This document shows, one piece after another, positions 1-7,579 of a stretch of 64,000 nt of DNA. The stretch is from DATFCK01 sp045809745 (GTDB lineage Bacteria; Verrucomicrobiota; Verrucomicrobiia; Chthoniobacterales; UBA10450). The notes below the pieces were generated by a model. It was not told the DNA's origin and made no database searches. It worked only from the letters and a program-made list of their open reading frames with translations. Each line of letters opens with the position of its first letter. Position 1 is the first letter of the stretch. A program made the position numbers and the translations under genes. The stretch covers positions 7,032 to 71,031 of the forward strand of contig JBJMXE010000048.1 in the NCBI GenBank assembly GCA_045809745.1, written 5' to 3'.

Positions 1-112
1 CGGACTCGGAACCGGGGTCCGCCAGCCCGGCTACAACCGCGCCGCAGAAATTTTGATCAGGAGAGTGGTTCGACAGGTCAGACCCCGGTAGCATGTTGGA
101 CCGGGACATCTT

Positions 113-769
113 GTGATCGACCAGGACCTCCAATCCGAAGCCGCTCTGCCGCGATTCGCTGCCGATGCTGATCTGCTCGCCGGCTGTCGAGCTGGCAAAA
201 CCGACGCTTGGGACACGTTATTCGACAGGTATTATCCTGTCGCCGCCCGGTTCGTGTTCCAATTGTCCGGCGATTTCAGCCACGAAGATACGGAGGAGAT
301 TTGTCAGGACACGTTTGTGGCTGTGGTGCGGAATCTTGCCTCGTTCGGCGGCCGCAGCTCCTTTCAAACCTGGCTGCTGCGAATCGCCGCTAACAAAGCG
401 ATGGATTTTCGGGAAAAAACCCGGGCGGCCAAACGTGGCGGGAGTACGATTCACATTTCGATCGATGGAACCGGGGATAATGACGCTCGTCCTACAGAGA
501 TTCCGTCACGCAGTCCCGGCCCTGATGTGTTGTTGCAAGCCGCAGAAACGCATCACTTAATTAGGCAAAGCCTCGATCGCCTGGGAGAGCCGTGCCGGGA
601 GATCATCGAGCTACGGTATTACGGGGATCTCAGTTATGCTGACATTGCCGCTGAGTTACGCCTCAATCCAAAAACTGTGAGCTCGCGACTGAGTAAATGC
701 CTCGATCGGCTTCAGATAATCGCGAAAGAAATTTTACCACCGGAGCTTCGTTTGCCGTCTAATCTTTAA
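113..769 (+). CDS. ECF-type RNA polymerase sigma-70 factor
   Basis: A 218-residue sigma factor of the extracytoplasmic-function class, which directs RNA polymerase to a small regulon. Region 2 lies at about residues 28-100, with a DTLFDRYYP helix and the core-binding stretch EEICQDTFVAV followed by FQTWLLRIAANKAMD. Region 4 lies at about 145-205, with REIIELRYYGDLSYADIAAEL as the helix-turn-helix. The start is GTG at 113, since the ATG at 93 runs into a stop after seven codons. The next gene starts 4 bp after the stop and looks like a membrane-tethered anti-sigma factor, so the pair probably forms one unit. A cluster-specific promoter motif was not identified. The class is clear; the regulon is unknown. 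Confidence 0.9.
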   Translation: MIDQDLQSEAALPRFAADADLLAGCRAGKTDAWDTLFDRYYPVAARFVFQLSGDFSHEDTEEICQDTFVAVVRNLASFGGRSSFQTWLLRIAANKAMDFREKTRAAKRGGSTIHISIDGTGDNDARPTEIPSRSPGPDVLLQAAETHHLIRQSLDRLGEPCREIIELRYYGDLSYADIAAELRLNPKTVSSRLSKCLDRLQIIAKEILPPELRLPSNL

Positions 770-773
770 TAGG

Positions 774-1973
774 ATGGATCCAGAGCCGAAACGTCCCATC
801 GAAAAGATGCTGGAAGCGTCAGCCGAAGCGCGGCGTGCCGCGTTCGGAGCGGCGCCGTCCATGCCGAATCCGATGCGGGCGCGATTGCATGATGAAATCA
901 CGCGGCTCGACCGAGCAGAAAACGCCGGAAGCCGCATGTCGTGGCTTCAACTGTTTTGGCCTCGCCTAGGCGTCGCAGCCGCGCTCGCGACGGTGTTAGT
1001 GGTTGGATCGGCAATGTGGTGGCGTGGAACTCATGATTCCTCGGGTGGTCGCATGCAGATGGCCGCAGCACCCGGTATAGCGAATGAGACACGGAAAGCA
1101 GCAGCGCCTCCAAACGAAACTTTCGCCAAGGGACCAGCTGTAGCTGCGGCGACTGCACCCGATGTTTCGTTAGGCGATAACAGCCGGGCGCGACTGGAGC
1201 CGGAACAAACGCGTGCGGCAGTTGCGTCGGCGGATTCGATGTCTAACCACCCGACATTTTCGGCGCAGCCGAACCCGACAGTTCCGGCGGCGATGGCGAA
1301 AGGGCTCGTTAGTAAATCGGAGAAAGCCGCGGGGGAGACGGCCGTGGCGGGTGCCGGGCCGGCGGCGGCCGGGGCACTCGCCGAAAGCGATGAAACGTCA
1401 TCCACCAGAGAAGCACGAATGGCAGATCAGGATTCCGCCGTTCACAAGCAACTGGCTGCCCGCGCTGCGCCGTCCCGCGGCGCCGCTCAGCAATTTCGCC
1501 AGGTGAGCAGCCAATCCTTCCGCAATAATGTGCAGTCGCAGCGCGGCTCGAACATCCTCAATGATTTTCAGGTGCAACAACAGGGGGATGAGATTCGGGT
1601 CGTTGATTCGGATGGATCTACCTACACCGGGCAGGTTGAACGAGAGAGTCAGCTTAGCCCCGCGCCTGCATCAATTCGTGCGAAACACGCTGCCGCCGAC
1701 CGGTCGGCAGAAGAGGTGAAACAGGATGGGGCACAGACGCGCTTCCGCGCCAGTGGTTACAACCTTAGCTTGAAGAAGCCGGTGACGTTTGAAGGTAATC
1801 TGACTCAGATGTCCGCTCCCCAATCGAACGCGTCGAAGTCGTCGGCCAACGACGGTGAACTCCAGCAAGGCGCGGCTCGAGTTGTTGGCGTTGCACGGAT
1901 CAAGGATGAACCACCAGTGGAAGTAGACGCGATGGCAGTCGGTGTTCAGCGGGCGAAACAACACCAGCAGTAG
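774..1973 (+). CDS. putative membrane-anchored anti-sigma factor
   Basis: A 399-residue protein with a cytoplasmic N-terminus of about 60 residues, one hydrophobic segment at about residues 64-84 (LGVAAALATVLVVGSAMWW) and a long Ala/Gln/Ser-rich tail. The topology (short cytoplasmic part, one membrane span, large outer domain) and the 4-bp spacing behind the ECF sigma gene are what is expected of an anti-sigma factor. The N-terminal part begins with KMLEASAEARRAAFG and has no CxxC zinc-binding motif, so it is not a classical zf-HC2 anti-sigma. A compact patch near residues 262-282 (NDFQVQQQGDEIRVVDSDG) looks like a small folded beta unit in otherwise low-complexity sequence. The role is inferred from context only. 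Confidence 0.6.
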   Translation: MDPEPKRPIEKMLEASAEARRAAFGAAPSMPNPMRARLHDEITRLDRAENAGSRMSWLQLFWPRLGVAAALATVLVVGSAMWWRGTHDSSGGRMQMAAAPGIANETRKAAAPPNETFAKGPAVAAATAPDVSLGDNSRARLEPEQTRAAVASADSMSNHPTFSAQPNPTVPAAMAKGLVSKSEKAAGETAVAGAGPAAAGALAESDETSSTREARMADQDSAVHKQLAARAAPSRGAAQQFRQVSSQSFRNNVQSQRGSNILNDFQVQQQGDEIRVVDSDGSTYTGQVERESQLSPAPASIRAKHAAADRSAEEVKQDGAQTRFRASGYNLSLKKPVTFEGNLTQMSAPQSNASKSSANDGELQQGAARVVGVARIKDEPPVEVDAMAVGVQRAKQHQQ

Positions 1974-2383
1974 AGAGCGATCGCTGTTGCGGGGACATAC
2001 CGAATGCGGAGCACCTGCGACGGCACAGTCCTGTCCAAATGCTCGCGCACATCCGGCTTGGTCGGACGCACAGGCATCTAAGCAGTGTCGTCCCGAGCGA
2101 AGTCGAGGGAACGTCCCGGTAACACCGGGCATCACACTGGCTGCGCTTGGGTGATCAATAGCGTGCATGTGAGGTCCTTCCACTCCGCTGCGCTTCGCTC
2201 AGGATGACAAAAAGTGAGCTCAAGGCACGGCCAAGCCAAGCGCCAAGGCATGTCGCACCCTAAACATTAAAAGCAAAGAGCTAGAGATGTCTCGACTTCG
2301 CTCGACACCACAAAGTTTGAACCCCGCATCCGCTCGCGAGTGCTGGCCTGTTGTGATCCACCGCTTATTGTATCGTCGGACCA
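1974..2383. other. gene-free stretch with one family-A palindromic repeat
   Basis: The 410 bp between the anti-sigma-like gene and the DUF2891 gene hold no convincing gene. They contain one degenerate copy of the dispersed family-A repeat (2086-2209) and, near 2287-2311, a short self-complementary piece (TCTCGACTTCGCTCGACACC) that resembles the same repeat ends. No terminator or promoter could be assigned. Confidence 0.6.
2086..2209. repeat. family-A palindromic repeat, copy 1
   Basis: Imperfect inverted repeat. It opens with TGTCGTCCCGAGCGAAGTCG and closes with CGCTTCGCTCAGGATGACA, the complementary arrangement shared by seven other copies in the window. The middle is longer and more diverged than in the 88-bp copies near 52.1 and 59.6 kb, so this looks like an old copy. 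Confidence 0.8.
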
Positions 2384-3493
2384 ATGAGACCCGTTTTTGT
2401 TGCCGTCGTTCTGTCGCTGCTGATCACGACCGCTATCGCGCAGAACACCGCCCCTGAGTTCGATGCCAAAGCAGCCGAACGGTTCGCTAAGCTCGCGTTG
2501 GCCTGCGTAGAGAAAGAGTTTCCAAATAAGATCAGTCATGTGTTGCAGGGCGATGCCGATGTGGCGCCGCCGCGAGTGCTGACCCCGGCGTTTTGTGGTT
2601 GTTACGACTGGCATTCTTCAGTGCACGGACACTGGTTGCTTGTGCGCCTGGTTCGCACCTTTCCGAACGCGTCCTTCGCTGCGCAGGCGCGCGAGACGCT
2701 CAAACGCAGTCTGACTGCCGAGCATTTGAATAAAGAGGCCGAATACGTGCGCGGGCAGGGGAGAGATACGTTTGAGCGGCCGTATGGATTGTCCTGGCTG
2801 CTTCAGCTTTGCGCCGAACTGCGTGAATGGGACGATCCCGATGCGAAGATCCTTTCAGCAAACCTTCGTCCGCTGGAAGAAACGGCCGTCCAGCGACTGA
2901 GCGTCTGGTTGCCGAAGTTGTCGCATCCTGTCCGAATCGGTGAACACGATCAAACCGCATTTGGCTTGGGATTGATGCTGGATTATGCGCGCTCAACTCA
3001 CAATCAGGGTTTCGAAAAATTGGCTACCGATGCGGCAAAGAAATATTTTATGGCCGACACAAACTGCCCGTTGAATTACGAGCCCTCCGGCGAAGACTTC
3101 CTCTCTCCCTGCCTGGCTGAAGCTGATGTCATGCGGCGAGTGTTGCCGCCACTGGATTTCAGCGAGTGGTTAGGCAAATTCATGCCGCAGATCCCGACCG
3201 AAGCAGCGAATGGTTCGTGGCTCCCGGTGGTGGTATCGCCCGATCCGAGTGACGCAAAGTTGGCGCACCTGGATGGTTTGAATCTGAGCAGGGCCTGGAT
3301 GCTTGAAGGAATCATCTCGGGACTACCGAAAGATGATCGGCGGCGGCCGGCCTTATTAGCGGCAGCGGAAGCGCATCGCCGCGCCGGTCTGGCGGCCGTA
3401 ACCGGTGAACATTACGAAGGCGGTCACTGGCTGGGAAGTTTTGCGGTTTATTTGACCACGAAGAGGGGAATCGCGTTGGAAAGAACGAAGTAG
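2384..3493 (+). CDS. DUF2891-family exported protein
   Basis: A 369-residue protein with a signal peptide (RPVFVAVVLSLLITTAIAQ, cleavage expected near residue 20). It matches what I recall of the DUF2891 family: the diagnostic FCGCYDWHSSVHGHW stretch near residues 70-84, YEPSGEDFLSPCL near 230 and a terminal GGHWLGSFAVYLTT. The predicted fold is largely alpha-helical, resembling an (alpha/alpha) barrel, and the conserved His/Trp/Glu residues suggest a carbohydrate-active enzyme, but no reaction is established. It stands alone on the plus strand between two gene-free stretches. Family assignment is fairly firm; function is unknown. Confidence 0.8.
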   Translation: MRPVFVAVVLSLLITTAIAQNTAPEFDAKAAERFAKLALACVEKEFPNKISHVLQGDADVAPPRVLTPAFCGCYDWHSSVHGHWLLVRLVRTFPNASFAAQARETLKRSLTAEHLNKEAEYVRGQGRDTFERPYGLSWLLQLCAELREWDDPDAKILSANLRPLEETAVQRLSVWLPKLSHPVRIGEHDQTAFGLGLMLDYARSTHNQGFEKLATDAAKKYFMADTNCPLNYEPSGEDFLSPCLAEADVMRRVLPPLDFSEWLGKFMPQIPTEAANGSWLPVVVSPDPSDAKLAHLDGLNLSRAWMLEGIISGLPKDDRRRPALLAAAEAHRRAGLAAVTGEHYEGGHWLGSFAVYLTTKRGIALERTK

Positions 3494-3527
3494 AGACGTG
3501 GTAGCGGCCGTTCACCGAACGGGCCAT

Positions 3528-3547
3528 GGCGATTGAGGTCAATCGCC
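3528..3547. repeat. 20-bp perfect palindrome
   Basis: GGCGATTGA and TCAATCGCC pair with a two-base centre. Just upstream (about 3505-3525) a second imperfect palindrome GGCCGTTCACCGAACGGGCC lies in the same spacer between two plus-strand genes. The two together have the bipartite layout seen in other small repeats of this window. No T-run follows, so it is not a clear terminator. Confidence 0.5.
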
Positions 3548-3654
3548 TCATAGATGGTGCGCGCGCATCGAGGTTGGCCGATGGTGTGTGCCGTCCTGTC
3601 TTTTCAGAATAATTAGCGCTTAGCAGATCAGACTCCCGCTGCCATGTTTGGCGC

Positions 3655-4797
3655 GTGACAGTGTTTCTCGGATGCGGGTTTGCGGCAAAGTACCGGCAAG
3701 GTGGAGGCAATTTCTCGGTCCCGCTGCAATGGATGCTTGGTCTCAAACGACTGCGCAAAGATGCGATTTGGTTCGAATATTTGCCCGGGAGCGGCAACCC
3801 GCGCGCAGATGAGGCGAACATTCGCAACTTCCAGTGCCGGCTGCGGGAGCATGGGTTGGGAGGAAGATATTGCCTGCTCTACGATTCCAAGCCTAACGAG
3901 GAGCATGAGCTCTCCCGAATGCGGGTAGTCGGCCTTTCCCGACAGGGGCTTTTAGAACGACTTGCCGGTCCGAATCTGTTGCTGAACCTAAGTTATTCCA
4001 TTAAGCCGCCAATGCTTCGGCAATTCGAGCAGCGCTTTCTATGCGATCTCGATCCGAGCGAGATCTTCTACTGGATGACGAAGATGGAGATGGGTCAATC
4101 ACATCATCACGAATTCTGGACCATCGGACTGAATGTGAACGCGGCCGACTGCCGATTGCCGGAGAGCCGCTTGCAATGGAAAACCTTCTACCCACTGGCT
4201 GATACGCAGTTGATGAGGAACAGGCCGCGACCGGGACGGATGAAGTTTACCACGATCGGACAGTGGTATTGGGGCGGAATGGTGGAGGTAAACGGGGAGT
4301 TCCCCGATCTGTCGAAGAAGGTCGCGTTCGAACCTTATCTTGATTTGCCGCACCGCGTTCCAGAAGCCCGGTTCGAGCTCGCCATGAACATTAATGCTGA
4401 CGATCCCGAGAGACAGCGCTTGCAACGCAGCGGCTGGCGGGTTGTCGATCCGCATCGGGTGACGGCGACACCGGGTTTGTATCGCCGATATCTGGGCGGT
4501 GCCGCCGGTGAGTTTACCGCGATCAAAGGCGTAGATGTTCGATGGAGGACCGGCTGGCTGAGCGATCGAGCGGCCGCTTTCGCAGCGTTGGGGCGTCCGG
4601 TGGTAACGGAAGACACAGGAGCAGCGAAATATCTGCCGGCGAACAACGGATTCCGGTTCGTCTCGGGCATTGGAGAGGCAGAAACGGCGCTTCGAGACAT
4701 CATGGCTGAGTGGCCACGTTACTCGAAGGCAGCGAGAGCTTGCGCAGTCGAGGTATTTGATTCGACCAGGAACTTGCGGCGAATCCTCGGGCTGTAG
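3655..4797 (+). CDS. putative glycosyltransferase
   Basis: A 380-residue soluble protein. It shares a C-terminal block with the gene at 10822-11994: here GEFTAIKGVDVRWRTGWLSD then GRPVVTEDTGAA, there GEFTVAKDQYVRLNTGWFSD then GRPVITQDTAFP. In each the block is followed by a Ser/Ala-Arg-Ala tail (YSKAARACAVEVF). This layout, with a late acidic/Gly loop and a GRPV(V/I)T strand, resembles the nucleotide-sugar binding half of GT-B glycosyltransferases. Sugar and acceptor cannot be read. Start is GTG at 3655, because the nearby ATG at 3644 meets a stop at once. No signal peptide or membrane span. The family call is moderate; the paralogy with 10822-11994 is directly visible. Confidence 0.55.
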   Translation: MTVFLGCGFAAKYRQGGGNFSVPLQWMLGLKRLRKDAIWFEYLPGSGNPRADEANIRNFQCRLREHGLGGRYCLLYDSKPNEEHELSRMRVVGLSRQGLLERLAGPNLLLNLSYSIKPPMLRQFEQRFLCDLDPSEIFYWMTKMEMGQSHHHEFWTIGLNVNAADCRLPESRLQWKTFYPLADTQLMRNRPRPGRMKFTTIGQWYWGGMVEVNGEFPDLSKKVAFEPYLDLPHRVPEARFELAMNINADDPERQRLQRSGWRVVDPHRVTATPGLYRRYLGGAAGEFTAIKGVDVRWRTGWLSDRAAAFAALGRPVVTEDTGAAKYLPANNGFRFVSGIGEAETALRDIMAEWPRYSKAARACAVEVFDSTRNLRRILGL

Positions 4798-4950
4798 GCT
4801 GTGAAGCGGGGCCGGGCCATTCGGTCAAGGGAGCTCGGCACGTGCTGGCGCTGCCGCACTAGCCCGCCTGGAAGGTTTTTCGCGTCTGCGAAAAAGGCAT
4901 TTGATTCGCCGTTGCAAAACTATTTTCGGGTGTTACTCATTCCGAACCGT

Positions 4951-5235
4951 ATGGCCGAACTGATCAAGCAAGGTGACCTGAAAGATCGCCTCAAGAAGAT
5001 TCCAGAGTGGGAGCTCGAGAAGAAACACATCGAACGCACGTTCGAATTCGATGATTTCTCCGACTCGATTGACTTCGTGAATGCCGTGTCCGAGGTGGCT
5101 GAAGAAGAGGAACACCATCCCGACATCGATATTCGTTACAACAAGGTGCGGCTGCTGTTATCGACCCACAGCAAAGGTGGCTTGACCGAGCTCGATTTCG
5201 GCCTGGCCGAACGGATCGACACGCTGGCTGAGTAG
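4951..5235 (+). CDS. 4a-hydroxytetrahydrobiopterin dehydratase (pterin carbinolamine dehydratase)
   Basis: A 94-residue protein of the PCD/PhhB family, which dehydrates 4a-hydroxytetrahydropterin during pterin recycling. The start chosen is ATG 4951 (MAELIKQGDLKD); the open frame runs 150 bp further upstream but that part looks unlike the family and is low-complexity. The family core is present: WELEKKHIERTFEFDDF, then the active-site stretch EEEEHHPDIDIRYNKVRLLL with paired histidines, then THSKGGLTELDFGLAERID. No aromatic amino acid hydroxylase is nearby, so the physiological partner is unknown. A stable hairpin (5252-5270) follows the stop. Confidence 0.88.
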   Translation: MAELIKQGDLKDRLKKIPEWELEKKHIERTFEFDDFSDSIDFVNAVSEVAEEEEHHPDIDIRYNKVRLLLSTHSKGGLTELDFGLAERIDTLAE

Positions 5236-5251
5236 TTTGCCAGGTCGTTCC

Positions 5252-5270
5252 GGCGCGATGTCTTCGCGCC
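5252..5270 (+). terminator. GC-rich hairpin after the pterin dehydratase gene
   Basis: GGCGCGA and TCGCGCC form a perfect 7-bp stem with a 5-base loop, 16 bp past the stop codon. There is no downstream run of T, so it would be an atypical terminator or an mRNA 3'-end stabiliser. Confidence 0.35.
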
Positions 5271-5301
5271 TCAACCGACATCACAATTGCCGTGAGCTGA
5301 T

Positions 5302-5460
5302 GTGAACGAACGTCCTGCTACGCGACTCCGCATCTGGATTGCTACGCTTGTAGTCGTAGCCGTGATAATCGCCGTTTGGAAATTCATGGACTACCGGACG
5401 CGGCCACCCGCGCCTCCGCCGTTGCCGCCTGAACCTTCCGCGGCTCCCTTACAATCCTGA
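5302..5460 (+). CDS. small single-span membrane protein (52 aa)
   Basis: A short open frame with a GTG start at 5302 and TGA at 5458-5460. The product has a basic N-terminus (NERPATRLR), one strong hydrophobic segment (IWIATLVVVAVIIAVW, about residues 11-26), a basic flank (KFMDYRTR) and a proline-rich tail (RPPAPPPLPPEPSAAP). The pattern (positive N-terminus, one helix, Pro-rich tail) is what a real small membrane protein looks like and is unlikely by chance. It follows the pterin dehydratase gene on the same strand. Function unknown. Confidence 0.5.
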   Translation: MNERPATRLRIWIATLVVVAVIIAVWKFMDYRTRPPAPPPLPPEPSAAPLQS

Positions 5461-5512
5461 GGTTGTACAGGAGCTAACGATGCGACGATGAAGGACGAGC
5501 TCTTTTCCGAGC

Positions 5513-5950
5513 TTAGTGATGATTCGTTAACGGACTGCGGCCCTCGTCGGCATCGATGAACCCGAACATCGTTTCGATCTCTGAACGCCCGGCCATTCCC
5601 GCTTCTTTTTTTCGGCGCTTTAAGGTTTCAGAAACTTCGTCATTCCAGCCGCGTTTCCGCATGAACTCGTTCCAGACATAAATCTCGTGCTCATTGGGCT
5701 GACGTCCATGAGTGAAACACCAATGCAAAATCTCGTCGTCAGTACCGCCTTGTTTGACTCGCTCCGATAACTGGCCGTAATCGACTCTTAGAAATCGAGC
5801 GCACAATTCGTCGAAGCCTTTTCCGAGGTTTGCCTGATAATCCTGGTGCAGTTGTTCACGCGCATGCGCCCGGATCTTATCCAGCATCCGTGCGAAGTAG
5901 ACCAGACCACCGACCCGGATGGCCGGGCTCCGAATTCCTAAGTCGCTCAC
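5513..5950 (-). CDS. DUF5069-family protein
   Basis: A 145-residue soluble protein resembling the DUF5069 family common in Verrucomicrobiota. Recognisable stretches are SPAIRVGGLVYFARMLDKIR near the N-terminus, FDELCARFLRVDYGQLSERV in the middle, and WCFTHGRQPNEHEIYVWNEF near 90-110. The family has no established function. The gene is divergent from the PafA/Dop-family gene, their starts about 126 bp apart, so the two promoters must lie in that spacer. Confidence 0.8.
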   Translation of the reverse strand: MSDLGIRSPAIRVGGLVYFARMLDKIRAHAREQLHQDYQANLGKGFDELCARFLRVDYGQLSERVKQGGTDDEILHWCFTHGRQPNEHEIYVWNEFMRKRGWNDEVSETLKRRKKEAGMAGRSEIETMFGFIDADEGRSPLTNHH

Positions 5951-6076
5951 CTTGAATCTAGTTTGTCTACTTTTCCCGCGGTTAGCAAGCGATCGGCGGA
6001 CTGCTGCCGGACCGCGCCGGTCAGTTTGTCACCTTACAACTTGTCGGTTTTGCCTGACTGTCGGATGCTGGAATGA

Positions 6077-7504
6077 ATGGATCGAATCGTCGGCATTGAG
6101 ACCGAGTACGGCTGCCTGGTCAGCGACGAAGGGTTGCATGCGAGCTCCGAATTGTGGCCGGCGAAGGTAAAGAATTACCTCTTCCGCAAAGCGGCAGCGG
6201 GCACCATCGACCTCCACTATCGCGATTACGAAGAGCCGCCGGGCAACGGCGGTTTCCTTTTGAACGGCGGCCGGTTGTATCTCGACATGGGGCACATCGA
6301 ATACGCGTCGCCCGAGTGCCTGAATCTGCGCGACCTCGTGATGTACGATCTGGCCGGCGACGAATTGCTCCAGACCGCTCTCGCTGGACTCGGTGGCACC
6401 GGCCGGGTGTCATTCATTAAGAACAACGTCGACCATCACACCGGCGCGACGTTCGGCTGCCACGAAAACTATTTGATGCGCCGCGAAGCGCAGTTCACGC
6501 CGCCGGTGCTTGGAACCTTGCTGACGTTTCTCGCTACCCGGCAAATTTTCACCGGTGCAGGTCGAGTCGGCCAGGCGAATCCATTAGCGTTCGATTTCGA
6601 ACCGCCGCGTCCGGAAGCAAGAATTGACTTTCAATTGAGCCAGCGGGCCGATCACATCGTCAACGACATCTACCAATGGGTGCAGTTTAACCGCGCGATC
6701 ATCAATGCTCGGGATGAGCCGTTAGCCGATTACCGGAAATTCCGACGCCTGCATCTCCTGATTGGCGACTCCAACATGAGCCCGTTCGCAACCGCTTTGA
6801 AGGTCGGAACGACTGCGTGCGTCCTCACCTTGCTGGAAGACGGGCGGCTACCGAAAAATCTCATTTTGAATGATGCGGTGCAAAGTACGCGGAACATTTC
6901 TCGCGACGCCAGCCACCGCTGGTTGGTTGAATTGGAGAACGGCAAGTCAATCGGTGCGCTCGATGTTCAATGGCAGTTTCACGAGCTTGCCCAGAAACAT
7001 CTTCGATTCCGGACTGCCGAAACCGACTGGCTGTTGGAGAACTGGAGCTTCGCGCTGGAGGCTTTGGAAAAGAATCACGAGTCGCTGATTGGCGGGGTCG
7101 ATTGGATCACCAAAAAGTGGTTGCTCGACACGTTCATCGAATCGGAAGGCGTGGGGTGGGATGATCCGTGGCTCCAGAGTATTGATTTGGAGTATCACAA
7201 CATCGATCCAGCACGCGGATTATTCTTTGGTGTGAATCCCGGAAAACGAATCGGTGACTGGAACAACAGCGTTCGTCAGCCGGAAGCGATGCGGCAGCCG
7301 CCCTCCAACACTCGCGCCGCCGGCCGCGCGCGAGCGGTCGCCCATTTCCAAAATCACGACAAGCCATACGTCATCAACTGGGACTCAATCGCCTACGACA
7401 GCCGCGATTTTCTAGTGATGGGCGACCCGTTCGAAACCTACTCCGGCGAGGTTTCGAAATTCCTGTCGATCAAGCGCGCACCGCAGTCGCCAGAGGAAAT
7501 GTAA
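6077..7504 (+). CDS. Pup ligase / deamidase family protein (PafA/Dop-like)
   Basis: A 475-residue member of the carboxylate-amine-ligase family that attaches (PafA) or deamidates/removes (Dop) the prokaryotic ubiquitin-like modifier. Visible hallmarks: the N-terminal RIVGIETEYG with the metal/ATP-binding glutamates, the NGGRLYLDMGHIEYASPEC strand, KNNVD followed by FGCHENYLM, GAGRVGQ, FQLSQRAD, INARDEPLAD and RRLHLLIGDSNMSPF. GxGRVG and WDSIAYD resemble Dop more than PafA, but the long Dop loop is not obvious, so the assignment between the two is left open. No pup/UBact-like gene, 20S proteasome genes or ATPase ring gene lies in the window. It faces an HtrA-type protease pair downstream. Confidence 0.85.
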   Translation: MDRIVGIETEYGCLVSDEGLHASSELWPAKVKNYLFRKAAAGTIDLHYRDYEEPPGNGGFLLNGGRLYLDMGHIEYASPECLNLRDLVMYDLAGDELLQTALAGLGGTGRVSFIKNNVDHHTGATFGCHENYLMRREAQFTPPVLGTLLTFLATRQIFTGAGRVGQANPLAFDFEPPRPEARIDFQLSQRADHIVNDIYQWVQFNRAIINARDEPLADYRKFRRLHLLIGDSNMSPFATALKVGTTACVLTLLEDGRLPKNLILNDAVQSTRNISRDASHRWLVELENGKSIGALDVQWQFHELAQKHLRFRTAETDWLLENWSFALEALEKNHESLIGGVDWITKKWLLDTFIESEGVGWDDPWLQSIDLEYHNIDPARGLFFGVNPGKRIGDWNNSVRQPEAMRQPPSNTRAAGRARAVAHFQNHDKPYVINWDSIAYDSRDFLVMGDPFETYSGEVSKFLSIKRAPQSPEEM

Positions 7505-7520
7505 TGGCGCCGGCCTGACT

Positions 7521-7578
7521 GTGGCATCGGCCGCCGGCCGATGTGCTTGCTGCAACATTGGCCAGCGGCCAATGCCAC
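7521..7578. repeat. family-E bipartite palindrome, intergenic copy
   Basis: Two palindromes in tandem: GTGGCATCGGCC...GGCCGATG (7521-7543) and ATTGGCCAGCGGCCAATGCCAC (7557-7578). The outer ends GTGGCATCGG and the near-complement at the far end define the family; in-frame copies lie inside tsaC and kdsB. It sits between two convergent genes and could act as a two-way terminator, though no T-runs flank it. Confidence 0.75.
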
Positions 7579-7579
7579 G

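Noticed and set aside
2..91. Open frame entering from the left edge and ending at 91
   Set aside because: Only 29 codons, arginine-rich, no family resemblance; it may or may not be the end of a gene outside the window.
7521..7578. Family-E repeat as an intrinsic terminator for the PafA/Dop-like gene
   Set aside because: The palindromes are strong but have no T-run on either side, and the same element occurs inside coding sequence where termination would be harmful.
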